From Sphaerisporangium sp. (lineage in GTDB: Bacteria; Actinomycetota; Actinomycetes; Streptosporangiales; Streptosporangiaceae): a DNA stretch of 64,000 bases. The stretch covers positions 1-64,000 of the forward strand of contig JAOPYI010000045.1 in assembly GCA_025964675.1 (NCBI GenBank), given 5' to 3'. A program made the translations under genes and the position numbers. Each line of letters begins with the position of its first letter. The first letter of the stretch is position 1. Positions 1 through 10,600 of the stretch are shown in pieces. The notes under the pieces were generated by a model, which did not search any database, had not been told where the DNA came from, and saw only the letters and a program-made list of their open reading frames with translations.

Positions 1-329
1 CCGGCCACACGGCCCCGATCCAGGTCCTCGCCTTCAGCAGGGACGGCCGCGCGCTCGCGTCCGCGGGCGACGATCGCACCATCATCGTCTGGGACCTCGC
101 GTCCAGGAGGCCGACGGCCACGCTCACGGGCCACACGGCGCCGATCAAGGGCCTGGCCTTCACCACCGACGGAGACCTGATCTCCGGAGGAGACGACGGC
201 CGAATCATCCGCTGGTCGCTCCGGCCCGATCCGCTCGTGGGGAAGCTCTGCCAGGAGATCGGCCGCAACCTCACCCGCGAAGAGTGGGCCACCTACCTTC
301 CCTCCGTGGACTACCGGCCCACGTGTTGA
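1..329 (+). CDS. WD40-repeat protein, C-terminal fragment (truncated by window start)
   Basis: Reading frame gives GHTAPIQVLAFSRDGRALASAGDDRTIIVWDLASRRPTATLTGHTAPIKGLAFTTDGDLISGGDDGRIIRWSL...TC*; two WD40-like GH...W(D/S)L repeats. Confidence 0.85.
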   Translation, partial: GHTAPIQVLAFSRDGRALASAGDDRTIIVWDLASRRPTATLTGHTAPIKGLAFTTDGDLISGGDDGRIIRWSLRPDPLVGKLCQEIGRNLTREEWATYLPSVDYRPTC

Positions 330-608
330 AGGGCTGTACACCAGGTCAGGAAGTTCTCACGTCTGTTCGAGATCGCTGCCAAGCGCTGCGGGATGACGCT
401 TGACGGCGGAGGTCGGATGGTCGGTGACAACCCGGTCGCTGATATCGCCGGCGGGCGCGCAGGCGCTCTGCGCACGATCTCGATCGACCGCGAGCTCAGT
501 GCATGCCGTCGCGCGCCCGATGGGGTTCATTAATCATGTTCGGTCAGGTGACGCCGCGCTTGGCCCGGGGCTTGACCATATTATGAGGACCGGTCTATTT
601 TCTATCTC

Positions 609-1163
609 ATGGGCCAGAAGGGCGAAGATACAAGGACCCGGTTGCTGGATGCCACGTTGGAGCTCATCGAGTCGGGGGGCTACTTCGGCGCTGGACTCAA
701 CCAGGTGGTCGCGGCGAGTGGCGCCCCACGCGGTTCGCTGTACTACCACTTTCCCGACGGGAAGGACCAGCTGGTCAGCGAATCGGTGACCCGGGCAGGC
801 CAGGACATCGCTGCCATGATCACGAGGCTCGAGGCCTTCGATACCGCCGACCTCCTGATCCAGTTGCTCGATCTGCTCGGCGATCGCCTGGAGCAGTCGG
901 AGTGGCGCAAGGGATGTCCGGTCGCCACGGTCGCCTTGGAGTTGGCGGCGTCGAACGACGCCGTACAGAAGGTGTGCTCGGCCGCCTACACCTCCTGGGA
1001 GGCGGCACTTCATGATCGGTTGATCTCGGACGGGCATCCGGACGCCGAGGACCTCGCGACCACCGTCCTCGCCCTGATCGAAGGCGGGCTCCTTCTCGCC
1101 CGCACGCACCGCAGCAGGCAACCGCTGACCCGAGTCAGCCGCATGATCAAGACCCTCTTGTAG
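609..1163 (+). CDS. TetR/AcrR family transcriptional regulator
   Basis: N-terminal HTH pattern TRTRLLDATLELIESGGYFGAGLNQVVAASGAPRGSLYYHFPDGKDQL. Confidence 0.9.
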   Translation: MGQKGEDTRTRLLDATLELIESGGYFGAGLNQVVAASGAPRGSLYYHFPDGKDQLVSESVTRAGQDIAAMITRLEAFDTADLLIQLLDLLGDRLEQSEWRKGCPVATVALELAASNDAVQKVCSAAYTSWEAALHDRLISDGHPDAEDLATTVLALIEGGLLLARTHRSRQPLTRVSRMIKTLL

Positions 1164-1215
1164 GGCTTTTTCATGGGCAGAAAATATGCAGGAAGGTCTA
1201 CAGAAGGAGCACTGC

Positions 1216-2919
1216 ATGTCCACCGATTCGATCGTCTTCGGCGCCGCCGGATTCATCGGCCGCTCGCTGGTCGCGGAACTGCTGGGCCGAGGGAACCACG
1301 TGGCGGCAGCGCTGCGGCCAGGCTCCGCGGAACGGCTCGCGGAGTGGCTCGACGCCCAGGGCATCGACACGATGCGGCTCACGATCGTCACCTGCGACAT
1401 CACCGAGCCTGACCTGGGCCTTCCCGCCTCCGGACTGGAAGAAGTCCGTGACGTCTACAACTCGGCCGGGGCCTACGCTTGGGGGCTCACAACGGAGGAG
1501 GCCAAGCGGGTCAATGTGACCGGCGCGCTCAACGTCCTGGACTGGGCGGCAGGGCTCCCCTCCCTGCGCCGCGTGGTCCACATCACCGGTTACCGCGCGG
1601 CCCTGAAGAACAGTGAAGCGTGGCATTACGAGAACGGCGGCTACGAGGCGTCCAAGGCCGAGGCCGACGCCGCGCTACTGGCCCGGGCGAAGGCGGAGAG
1701 CATCCCCCTCACCTTCGCCAACCCGAGCACCGTTATCGGGCCCGGCCAGTACATCGGGCTGGCCTCCGTCGTCGCCGATCTATGGCGCGGCAAGCTCCCG
1801 GCCCTGCCCGGCGACCCGAACACGTTCGTTCCAGTGGTCAGCGTCGGCTACTTCACACAGTTCCTCGCCACCCTGCCGCTGCGCGCCGAGACCGTGGGCA
1901 ACTCCTACACGGTTCTCGACGAAGCGACGCCAAATCTGCCGGACCTAGTGCGGCTGCTCGCCACGCATCTCGGCGTAGGGGCACCCCGTCTCCTTCTGCC
2001 CGTCGGCGTCATCAGGCGGCTGCCGCGCGCACTGACCGGCGTGGAGCCCGAGACGCTGACGTTCCTGGCCGATGACCGCTACGACACGGCGTCCGCCGAC
2101 GCGCACGCACGGGACATGGGGCTGCGGATGCCTCCCGTCGACCAGGCGCTGCGCGATTGGGCCGATCATCTGGTCGCCAGTCGTTTCGGCACGGTGCACC
2201 CCGCGGAACCGAGCGGCTTCCACGAGGGCACCTGGGTGATGGGCCACCGCGAGCACCCAGACTACGTACTACTCCACGGTCTTCCCATCGACAGCGACGC
2301 GTGGGCGGATGTGACGGCCGAGCTGGGCCCGGCCACACTCAGGGCGGACCTGCCGGGGCTCGGCCGATCGGCACCGTCGCCGAAACCGATGGCGGAGTGG
2401 CTGGACGACCTGATGCGGCCGGTCACCACCCGGCCCGTTCTGGTCGCGCACTCGCTCGCCTGCGACCCGGCGATCAGCTTCGCCCTCGCCCACCCAGACC
2501 GGATCTCCCGGCTGGTGCTCGTGGCGCCCGCGTTTCTGCAGGCACGGGCCGGATGGCTGATGCGCTCCAGCCTCGCCGCACCCACGATGCGCCGGGCCTT
2601 GACCTCGCGCCTCGCAACGCTGCTCGGCGTACCTGACGGGCCTGCGGTGGCCAGCGCTGTGGCGAATCTGCACCGCCCGGGCGTCGCGAAGCGAACCGTC
2701 GCCGCCTTGCGTACGGCCAGCGCGCCGCACCGACGCGCGGCCCTGCGGGAACGGCTGGCCCGGGTCACCGTGCCGGTCGACATCATCATCGGCTCAGACG
2801 ATCCCCTGACGGAGGTCACCGACCGCCCGGTGACCGTCATCGCGGGAACCGGCCACTTCCCTCAGATCAGCCATCCGGCCGAGGTGGCCCGCGCCCTCAC
2901 CCCGGCGTATCGATCTTGA
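1216..2919 (+). CDS. Fusion protein: NAD(P)-dependent epimerase/SDR domain + alpha/beta hydrolase domain
   Basis: N-terminus FGAAGFIGRSLVAELLGRG with YxxxK-like YEASKAEAD; C-terminus YVLLHGLPIDSDAW...VAHSLACDPAISFALAHPDRISRLVLVAP and ...GTGHFPQISHPAEVA, typical of an alpha/beta hydrolase. Confidence 0.8.
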   Translation: MSTDSIVFGAAGFIGRSLVAELLGRGNHVAAALRPGSAERLAEWLDAQGIDTMRLTIVTCDITEPDLGLPASGLEEVRDVYNSAGAYAWGLTTEEAKRVNVTGALNVLDWAAGLPSLRRVVHITGYRAALKNSEAWHYENGGYEASKAEADAALLARAKAESIPLTFANPSTVIGPGQYIGLASVVADLWRGKLPALPGDPNTFVPVVSVGYFTQFLATLPLRAETVGNSYTVLDEATPNLPDLVRLLATHLGVGAPRLLLPVGVIRRLPRALTGVEPETLTFLADDRYDTASADAHARDMGLRMPPVDQALRDWADHLVASRFGTVHPAEPSGFHEGTWVMGHREHPDYVLLHGLPIDSDAWADVTAELGPATLRADLPGLGRSAPSPKPMAEWLDDLMRPVTTRPVLVAHSLACDPAISFALAHPDRISRLVLVAPAFLQARAGWLMRSSLAAPTMRRALTSRLATLLGVPDGPAVASAVANLHRPGVAKRTVAALRTASAPHRRAALRERLARVTVPVDIIIGSDDPLTEVTDRPVTVIAGTGHFPQISHPAEVARALTPAYRS

Positions 2920-3042
2920 GCACGAACAGCACTGTCATGCCCGTTGGTGGCCGCTGTGCCGGTCCGGGCTGTCCGCTTGGCGGCTCTGCCGGGGGGTGCT
3001 GTTTGGACGGCGGCCGTTCCGGTCCGCGGTGTCTGACCGCCC

Positions 3043-5688
3043 TCACTCTCTCCGCTGTTCGGGCGGCCGGCCCAGCACCTGCGCGAGTGCGTGGCGTCCA
3101 GACACCCCAAGCTTGGCGTACACCCGGCCCAAGTGGTTGTTGACGGTTCGAAGCGAGAGGTCGAGGCGGTTGGCGACGGCGCGTCCAGACAATCCGGCCG
3201 CGATCAATTTCGCCACCTGCAGTTCTCGAGGAGTCAATGACGCCTCGCTCCCGGTCAGGTCCGTCAGCGGCGTACGGGCACCGCCGCACTCGGCCAGCAA
3301 CTCACGGGCGAACACGAGTGCGTTCTTGGCCGCTGTGAGCCGACCCGCCGCGACATGTAATCGGTAAGCTGTCGCAGCCGCCTCGGCGGCGGGGAGCAGA
3401 TGGCCCATGTGGTGAAGCGTCTCGGCTGCCTCCGCCAGCAGCTGGGCGTCGTCTGTGGCGAGCGCGGTGGCCACCGTAGCGAATGCCTCCGTCGCGGGAG
3501 TGGCGGTTTCCATGGCAAGCTGGTGCAACCTTTCGCATACCTCCTTCGCGGCGCCGAATCTGGCGGCATCGGATAATGCCAGGGCCTCGATCAGCGGTGC
3601 TCCGGCTTCGCGGGCGGCCTTCGCGGCCCCGATGGCGTGACTGGCGGCGAGGGGGAGATCGAGCGCGGCGGCGGCGACCCAGGCGCGGCTGCGCTGGATC
3701 CAGGGATCGAAAAGCGCACCCGGTGGGGCGGGAGAGTTGTCCATTCGGCTGAGCCATGTATCCGCCTGGACAGTGTCCCCTGCCATCGCGTGCGCGCCGG
3801 CCAGCTCAGCCAGGTAGACGCGCTGCAACCGAAGCGGGTCATGCCCCTCGAGTAACACGATCGCCTCGCGCAGCGCCTGCTGTGCCAGCCTCACCCGTCC
3901 CTGAGCCTTTGCCACGATGCCCCGCACGGCCGTCCATACGCCGACCATGGGGGCCATCTGGGTCTCGACGGCTTCTCGATACGCGGTATCCACAGCCTCA
4001 GACGCGGTGGTGAGGGCGCCTCCCAGCAAGAGGGCGAGGCACCTGGCGCCGCAGATCTGCGCCTGCGCCCAGGGCAGTGCGGTACGGTGCGCCGACGCGA
4101 CCTCCAGGCCTGTGGCGCTCGCTCGTTCGACGAGGTCGACGTCTCCCACCAGGCCGGCGGCGAACATGACGGCGGTGGCGACCCATATCGTCGCCGGCGC
4201 CGGCAGCCGCGGGTATGGCAGGGCGAGCAGCGCCGTACCGACTGCGAGAGACTGCGCGACGTGTCCCTCGAGAAGCATCGTCCAGGTTCTCACGGCCTCC
4301 GCGGCCCTTCCGCCGGCTGGATGCCCCTGAGCCGGTGAGGCTTCGTGCTGCCAGTACTCGATTCTCTCCCTGAGCATCGCGCGTCGGTCAGCGCGTTCTT
4401 CGCCGTCACATTCCTCTGGAGTCGGGAGTATGCCGGCCGCATCGACATAGCGCCCCTGCCACGTCAGTACCTCGGCCAGGGTCAGGCTCGCGTCCACCCC
4501 GCCACTGGCGTCACGGGACGCGACCGCCAGCCGCTCGGCGACTTTGAGCTCCAACCGCTCGGCGGCGCGTTGAGCGGCGGCCAGCAGCTCCTGCGCCGAC
4601 GAGCCGAGCCCCGCCTTGCGTCTCCACACGGCCAACTCGAGTGCGTCATCCGCGCGACGGCGCGGCGACGTGGCAAGGGACTCGGCGAGCCGCCCCCAAA
4701 TCGCGTGAGCCCGTGCGCGTGGCATCCGGACACGGATGACCTCCCCGTACGCGGGGATCCTGAGCCGTGTCTGGTGTCGCGATCCGGAGCGTTCGACCAC
4801 CACCAGCCCTCGTCGTTCTGCCTGCACCACAGCGGAGTGCCCGGTGATGCCCTCGAGCACGGGCTGGCCGAGTGGTTCCTTGCAGGCGAGCACCTCGAGT
4901 ACGGCAAGGACGGCCGGATCGTCGACCTGCATCTGCGCCTCGACCAGATCACCGAACCGGCCGGTGATCTGGAGCCGACCACCCAGATGCCAGAGGCCGT
5001 CGACTCGGCGCAGCGCGGATCCCTCCAATCCCGACTGCACGAGCTCACGCAGCACCAGAGGGTTGCCGGCAGACAGGCGGCGGAGCGTGCGCCGCGTGAC
5101 AGCGTCCAGGGGACTGTCCAGGCCACGTTCCAGCAGCGTGTCCACGTCGCTGTCACTCAGCGGCTGCAGATCGACGCGCCTTGCCACCCGTTCCTTCCAC
5201 AACGCCGTCACCACGTCGGGCGTCGTCTGGCCCTGTCGTACCGTGAGGAGCACGAAGGTCCATGTGTGTACGGCAAGCTGATAGACGAGCGCAGCGGAGG
5301 CGCTGTCGAGCAGATGAGCGTCGTCCACGACGAGTACGGGCCGTTTTCCACCCGGAACGCTGAACCGTTCCACGATCCGGCCGAAGGTGTGCGCCGTAAC
5401 GGAGATCGCCGAGTCGCCCAGGGACGCGAGGTGGAGCAGCGCGCCCAATGCGATCGTCCCGGCAGCACGGGTCCCGGTAGCCCAAGCCGTCGGGTGTCCC
5501 ATCGCGGCGAGCCGCGCGACCGCTTCCTTGGCCAGGCGCGTCCTGCCCACTCCCGGTGGTCCCACGATCACCACGCCATCGGCATCCGGCTGCGTCGCGG
5601 CTTCCGTGATGGTGCGCAGCGCGGCGGCGCGTCCGACGAGCGGCCATACGTTCCTGGGACGCGCGTCATGCGGACGGCTCTCTCCCAT
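3043..5688 (-). CDS. LAL-type LuxR family transcriptional regulator (N-terminal ATPase, C-terminal LuxR HTH)
   Basis: Walker A VGPPGVGRTRLAKEAV, Walker B RPVLVVDDAHLLD, C-terminal LTPRELQVAKLIAAGLSGRAVANRLDLSLRTVNNHLGRVYAKLGVSGRHAL. Confidence 0.9.
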   Translation of the reverse strand: MGESRPHDARPRNVWPLVGRAAALRTITEAATQPDADGVVIVGPPGVGRTRLAKEAVARLAAMGHPTAWATGTRAAGTIALGALLHLASLGDSAISVTAHTFGRIVERFSVPGGKRPVLVVDDAHLLDSASAALVYQLAVHTWTFVLLTVRQGQTTPDVVTALWKERVARRVDLQPLSDSDVDTLLERGLDSPLDAVTRRTLRRLSAGNPLVLRELVQSGLEGSALRRVDGLWHLGGRLQITGRFGDLVEAQMQVDDPAVLAVLEVLACKEPLGQPVLEGITGHSAVVQAERRGLVVVERSGSRHQTRLRIPAYGEVIRVRMPRARAHAIWGRLAESLATSPRRRADDALELAVWRRKAGLGSSAQELLAAAQRAAERLELKVAERLAVASRDASGGVDASLTLAEVLTWQGRYVDAAGILPTPEECDGEERADRRAMLRERIEYWQHEASPAQGHPAGGRAAEAVRTWTMLLEGHVAQSLAVGTALLALPYPRLPAPATIWVATAVMFAAGLVGDVDLVERASATGLEVASAHRTALPWAQAQICGARCLALLLGGALTTASEAVDTAYREAVETQMAPMVGVWTAVRGIVAKAQGRVRLAQQALREAIVLLEGHDPLRLQRVYLAELAGAHAMAGDTVQADTWLSRMDNSPAPPGALFDPWIQRSRAWVAAAALDLPLAASHAIGAAKAAREAGAPLIEALALSDAARFGAAKEVCERLHQLAMETATPATEAFATVATALATDDAQLLAEAAETLHHMGHLLPAAEAAATAYRLHVAAGRLTAAKNALVFARELLAECGGARTPLTDLTGSEASLTPRELQVAKLIAAGLSGRAVANRLDLSLRTVNNHLGRVYAKLGVSGRHALAQVLGRPPEQRRE

Positions 5689-5834
5689 GTCGTCCCTTCA
5701 GAATGTCGTCACAGTAATACGGCGCTGCCCCTGACCGGCTTGGTTAAGCGACGACTCTCCTTGAGTGGCGGTCGCGAATCCCAGGTGGCTGAGCGTCGAC
5801 CATGCTCCTCTCCGCGGTGCACCGTTTACCGGGG

Positions 5835-5985
5835 TACCAGGAGATCGTTATTCTTCGCCAAGTGAAGGTTCTCGCCCTTGACGCGCCTCAAACAGGCTCT
5901 CAATCCAGGCCTGGTCGTTGGGCGTGCCGGGCCGCGTCGCCGGCAGGCGCAGCCCTTCGGCGGTCAGCACGCGCGACACGGTGAC
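5835..5985 (-). pseudogene. Decayed DDE/rve-type transposase (integrase core) C-terminal remnant with frameshift
   Basis: Minus strand reads VTVSRVLTAEGLRLPATRPGTPNDQAWIESLF, then in another frame VKGENLHLAKNND; the join has the transposase signature TPNDQAWIESLF-xVKGENxHL. Confidence 0.65.
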
Positions 5986-6156
5986 TGACTAATGTGAGCG
6001 AGCCCGAGCCGGCCGGAAGCTCGGCTCGGCGACCAGGCGCCCACCTCCGCGGCGTGGTCGACCGACTCCAGAGAAGATCATCGCCATCCGAACGCACGTC
6101 GCCCGACCGTCGAGATCACTCTCATCCGAGGCCAGGCAGTACGGCGGAGCGGCCCG

Positions 6157-6759
6157 TCAGGGTGCGAGGAGGTCGTCGGCGATGGCGAGGAGACGTACGA
6201 CTGTCGCGTCCGACGGCCGGGCCCTCCCCGGTAGTCTCTCGCCGATCCGCCGGAGGAGCATGTGGGGATCGCCGTCCGGCTCCCGGCCCTCGCTGCGCCG
6301 TACCCGGAGCAGGAACTCCAAGCCACAGGCGGCCTGCATGGCGAACAGCCCCAAGAGTTCGATGTCATCCAGATCGCTGCGGGAGGCCGTAGGATCCAGC
6401 ACCTCCAGGACGCCGATGCATTCCTCGAACCGGATGAGCGGCGCGGCCATGATGGTGCGCGGGACGTAACCGGTGGACTCCGCGGCGTGCTGAGCGAACT
6501 GCGTCACGGTCGACACGTCGTCCGCGACCATCGGCTGCCCGCTCGCCGCCACCCAGCCGACGATCCCGGTTCCCGCCGGAAAGCGGCTCCCGACCAGCTC
6601 TTTCTCACCCTCGCCCGAGACGGCTTCGAAGACCAGTTCACCGGTGTCCGGGTCCACGAGGAAGATGGAAGAGGCGGCGGCGGCGAACATGTGGCGGGCC
6701 ACCTCGACGATGGACTGCAGCAACCTGCGTTCGGTGCCGTCGAAGTCGTCAGGGGACAT
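6157..6759 (-). CDS. GAF domain-containing protein
   Basis: SIVEVARHMFAAAASSIFLVDPDTGELVFEAVSGEGEKELVGSRFPAGTGIVGWVAASGQPMVADDV...APLIRFEECIGVLEVLD is a GAF pattern. Confidence 0.85.
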   Translation of the reverse strand: MSPDDFDGTERRLLQSIVEVARHMFAAAASSIFLVDPDTGELVFEAVSGEGEKELVGSRFPAGTGIVGWVAASGQPMVADDVSTVTQFAQHAAESTGYVPRTIMAAPLIRFEECIGVLEVLDPTASRSDLDDIELLGLFAMQAACGLEFLLRVRRSEGREPDGDPHMLLRRIGERLPGRARPSDATVVRLLAIADDLLAP

Positions 6760-7636
6760 GTCCCTCTCCGTTCTGCGTCGTGGTGTTGTCCGCGGCCAGA
6801 TAGAGGACCGTCTTCAGCTGAAACGGCGTCAGCCAGGGGTGCTTGCTGAGAATGAGCGCGCATATGCCGGTGATGTGCGGTGCCGCGAAGCTGTTGCCGG
6901 TGCTGCGGATCTCCCGGCCACCGGGCCACGCGACTGGTACCTTGACCCCTCGCGCGTGGAACTCCGCGGGCGGCGCGGGGTTGTAGTAGTACGTCATCGG
7001 GTCGGCCTCGTCGTGGCTCGCCACGGAGACGACCGAGGAGAACGTCCACGGGAAGCTGAGCACGGGCATGTTGTGCGCTGCGGCCACCATGAGACAACGC
7101 CGGAAGTACGCGCGGTCGGCGAGTTCCTGGAGGGATTCCCGGAAGTCGGACCTCGTGGTCGAGAGGCTGAGGTTGACCAGGTCGAAACCCGCGTCGATGG
7201 CCCAACTGAGCCCGGTCATGAGGGCGTCGCCGGTGCCGGTCTTCCCGTCGGTGAGCACACGAAGCGAGGTGAGTGCCACTCCGGGAGCGATCGACTTGAT
7301 CACTCCGGCGCAGGCCGTCCCATGTCCGGCGGGATCGACGGGGTCGCATTCGGCGACCATCAGCTTGCCCCCGTCCACGCTGACGACCTGGAACGATCGT
7401 TCGAGGCCGCCGATTTTGGGATGCCCCGCGTCCACGCCCGTGTCGACCACGCACACGCGCACACCGGTGCCGTCGGCCCCACCCCATGCCCACTCCTTGG
7501 TCACCTCCGCCAGCGGACTGACCTGGAAACGCTCCGGGGCCTGCCGACTGGTGGCCAGCCCCCACGCGGGCACCCCGGGGAAGTGAGCACGCTTCTCCCG
7601 CCGCCAGGGCGGCGTGCTCGTCGGCGTCATGGACAC
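6749..7636 (-). CDS. S8 (subtilisin) family serine peptidase with no obvious signal peptide
   Basis: Catalytic motifs VVDTGVDAGHP, GHGTACAGVI and GNSFAAPHITG; start overlaps the upstream cyclase stop. Confidence 0.9.
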   Translation of the reverse strand: MSMTPTSTPPWRREKRAHFPGVPAWGLATSRQAPERFQVSPLAEVTKEWAWGGADGTGVRVCVVDTGVDAGHPKIGGLERSFQVVSVDGGKLMVAECDPVDPAGHGTACAGVIKSIAPGVALTSLRVLTDGKTGTGDALMTGLSWAIDAGFDLVNLSLSTTRSDFRESLQELADRAYFRRCLMVAAAHNMPVLSFPWTFSSVVSVASHDEADPMTYYYNPAPPAEFHARGVKVPVAWPGGREIRSTGNSFAAPHITGICALILSKHPWLTPFQLKTVLYLAADNTTTQNGEGHVP

Positions 7637-10600
7637 GGCTCCCCCATCCAGTCATGGACTCTCTGCGCCAGCAGGCTCGCGCCTTTGCTCAGGTACGCGT
7701 CGAGTGCGCGCCGGGCGGCATCGGCCGGGTCGCGTCCGGCGGCCCGGTGGATCTGGGCGATCTCGACCAGGATGTCTCCTCGAAGACACGGGTCGTCGGT
7801 CAATTCGAGCAGCTCGGTCGCGCGCTCGGCGGCGCTCAGTGCCTCCGAGTGCGCACCGTCGCGTGATGCGATCGCGGCCCTCATCGCGATGGCCGCCAGT
7901 TCGCCGCGGAACTGACGCGGCCCGGCTTCGCTTCGCGCCAGTTCCAGGGCCGCCTGCCGTACATCTCCCTGCCGAAGCGTCTCGCGCGACGCGTAGACCT
8001 CCAAGGTGGCGGCGGGCGCTTTGAGCCCTGCCGTACGGAGCGCGGTGGCGGCACGCTTGAACAGGCCCTTCGCGACCTCGTGGTTCCGATCCAAGGACTC
8101 CACCAGCCCCCGTACCTGGACGACCGCGATCGCCGACAGGCCGAGGTGCAGTTCGTCCGCGTAGCGGGCGGCCGTGTCGAGCGCCTCACGGGCGGTGTCG
8201 AGGTCGCCGGAGAGCGCCAGAAGGCGGGCCCTGGTGACGAGCACCGGCACCAGCAGAGCCCGATCGCTGGCGAATCGGGCCAGCAGGTCGGTGCAGAGCG
8301 CGAGCCCCTCCCGCACCGGAGTGGGCGACCACTGCACCAGCTCGCACAGCCCGCCGAGCAGGCGATCTTCCTCGTAACGGTCACCCATTGCCCGGGCCCG
8401 GTCAAGCCCGTCCCGAAGCGCCCGGTCGGCGGCGCCGAAACGACCCTCCTCGATGTGGCTCCAGGCCTCGAGCTGGTGGAACCGGCACCAGCTGAGCTCG
8501 TCTCGGGGGTCGAGGGCCAGCCGCTCCCGAAGGGGCTCGAGGTCCGGCCCGCGGGCGCCCGAGCGGAGGGCGAGACTTTCCCGCTGTATCGCACAGGTGA
8601 GCAGATTTCGGGGGTTTTCCGGCAGCAGCTCCTCCACGCAGTCCAGCGCCGCGACCGCCCGGGTGCCCTCCCCCCGTGCCAGCTCCGCGTCGCTGATGCG
8701 AACGGCCAGCCAGCGGTGCTCGTCCCTGCCCGGGGGGAGCATCTCCCGTCCCCGTTCCAGCAGCGCGATCGCCGCGGGCAGGTCCTTGCGGTGCAATGCC
8801 TCACCGCCATCCCTGATGAGCGAGTCCGCGGCTCGGTCCGTCAGCTCGTGCAAGAGCGGATCACCGGGGCGCACCTCTCGGGTGAGCCGACAGGCCGCCA
8901 GCAGGTGCTGGCTGACATCTCCCGAGGTCGATCCCGCGAACGGGGCGTCGTCCGAGGCGCCGGCTGCCCGGTCGCTGAACCAGTCGGCCAGCCTCCGGTG
9001 CCAGTCCGCGCGCAACTCCTTGCTCGTCAACGCGTAGACGGTCTCGCGGGTGAGGGTCTGGGTGAACTCGAACGACCCCGGGAGTGCGCCACGTCGGATC
9101 AGGCGGTCGCGCTGGAGCCGCCGCAGCGGCGCCGCCATCGTTGGGGTCTCGGCAGCGACGAGGGCCTCCACCTGATCCACCGTGAAAGCCTGCCCGATGG
9201 TCGCGGCCCTTTCGAGTACCTCGCGCTCCGCTTCGCCCAGCCGATCCAGCCGGGCCCCGAGCAGCGCCTGAATGGTGGGCGGGAGAGAGGCGGCGCCCTC
9301 GGCGAGGGTCTCCAGCATCAGCTCGGCGAAGAGCGGGTTGCCGTCCGAACCGTATGTCACCCTCCGGTACATGGTGTCGTCGTCGTGGGCGACGACGTCG
9401 GCCCGTCCGGCGCAGAGCTCGGCGACGAGTTGTGCCATGTGCGGCTGGCTCAACGGGCCGAGCTCCAACGACATGGCGCAGGCCATGCCCCCTCCCCAGG
9501 AGGGACGGGTGTCGTAGAGCTCGGGCCGGGCGACGCAGACGAGGAGCACGGGCACGTCGGCGAGCCACGCCGCGCAATCCTCGATCAGGTCGAGGAGGGT
9601 CGGCTCGGCCCACTGAAGGTTGTCCAGAACCACCACCAACGGCTGGCGCTGTGCGAGAACCTCGAAGAATGATCTTACGGCTTGCGCTATCTCCGCGATC
9701 CCGGGCGTCTCCCCGTCATCCGCGGTATCCGAGCCGGCCAGCCCGCGCAACGCCCGCTCGCCTTCCGGACCCACGGCCTCGGCGATGGCGGGCCAATTGC
9801 CGTTGAGAGTCTCGAGCATCTCCGCGATGGGCCGATAGGTGGCGCCGATGCCGTAGGACGGGCACCGACCGGTGAGAACGGTCACGTCAGCGGGCAGGTT
9901 GTACAGGAACTCCCTGACCAGCCGGGACTTGCCGATGCCGGGAACACCGAGCAGGGTCGCCATGCCGCACTGCCGGTCGCGTACGGCGCGGTCATGGAGC
10001 TGCGTAAGCTGACGCAGCTCCTCGGCACGGCCGATCAACGGGATCGTGTCGGTTCCCGGCTCTCCGCGATCCGGTTTCACGGCGACCAGCCGCCACGCCC
10101 GCACAGGATCTCTCTTGCCCTTGAGCGTGAGCGGGGGAACCTCGTCCAGCACCGCGCGCTGCCGGACCAGACGGGCGACGTCGCCCCCCAAGAGGATCTC
10201 GCCGCCTCCCGCCGCGGACTGCAAGCGGCTCGCGGTGTTGACCGTGTCACCGATCACGCGCACATCCGAACCGGATGCGTTGACGACCATCACCTCACCG
10301 AAAGCGATGCCGCAATGGGCGTCCAGCCGGACTCCGTGGGTCGGGGCTATCTCGGCACTCAGCCGATGCACGGCCGACATCGCCGCGTGCGCGGCCAGGA
10401 CTGCCCGGAGCGCGTCGTCCTCCCGGCTGACGGGAACACCGAAGACGGCCATGATCGCATCGCCGATGTACTTCTCCACGACGCCGCCGTGTTGGAAGAT
10501 CTCCGCCCTACAGGCGGCGTAGTAGCGCTCGAGGATGTGCAGGAGCAACTCGGGGTCGAGGCGCTCGGCGAGTTCCGTTGACCCGACGATGTCGATGAAG

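Noticed and set aside
4345-5865. 506-aa plus-strand ORF
   Set aside because: Antisense shadow of the LAL regulator (3043-5688 -); no recognisable motifs, and long antisense ORFs are common in high-GC DNA.
8080-9672. 530-aa plus-strand ORF
   Set aside because: Antisense to the well-supported cyclase-AAA gene; composition typical of a shadow frame.
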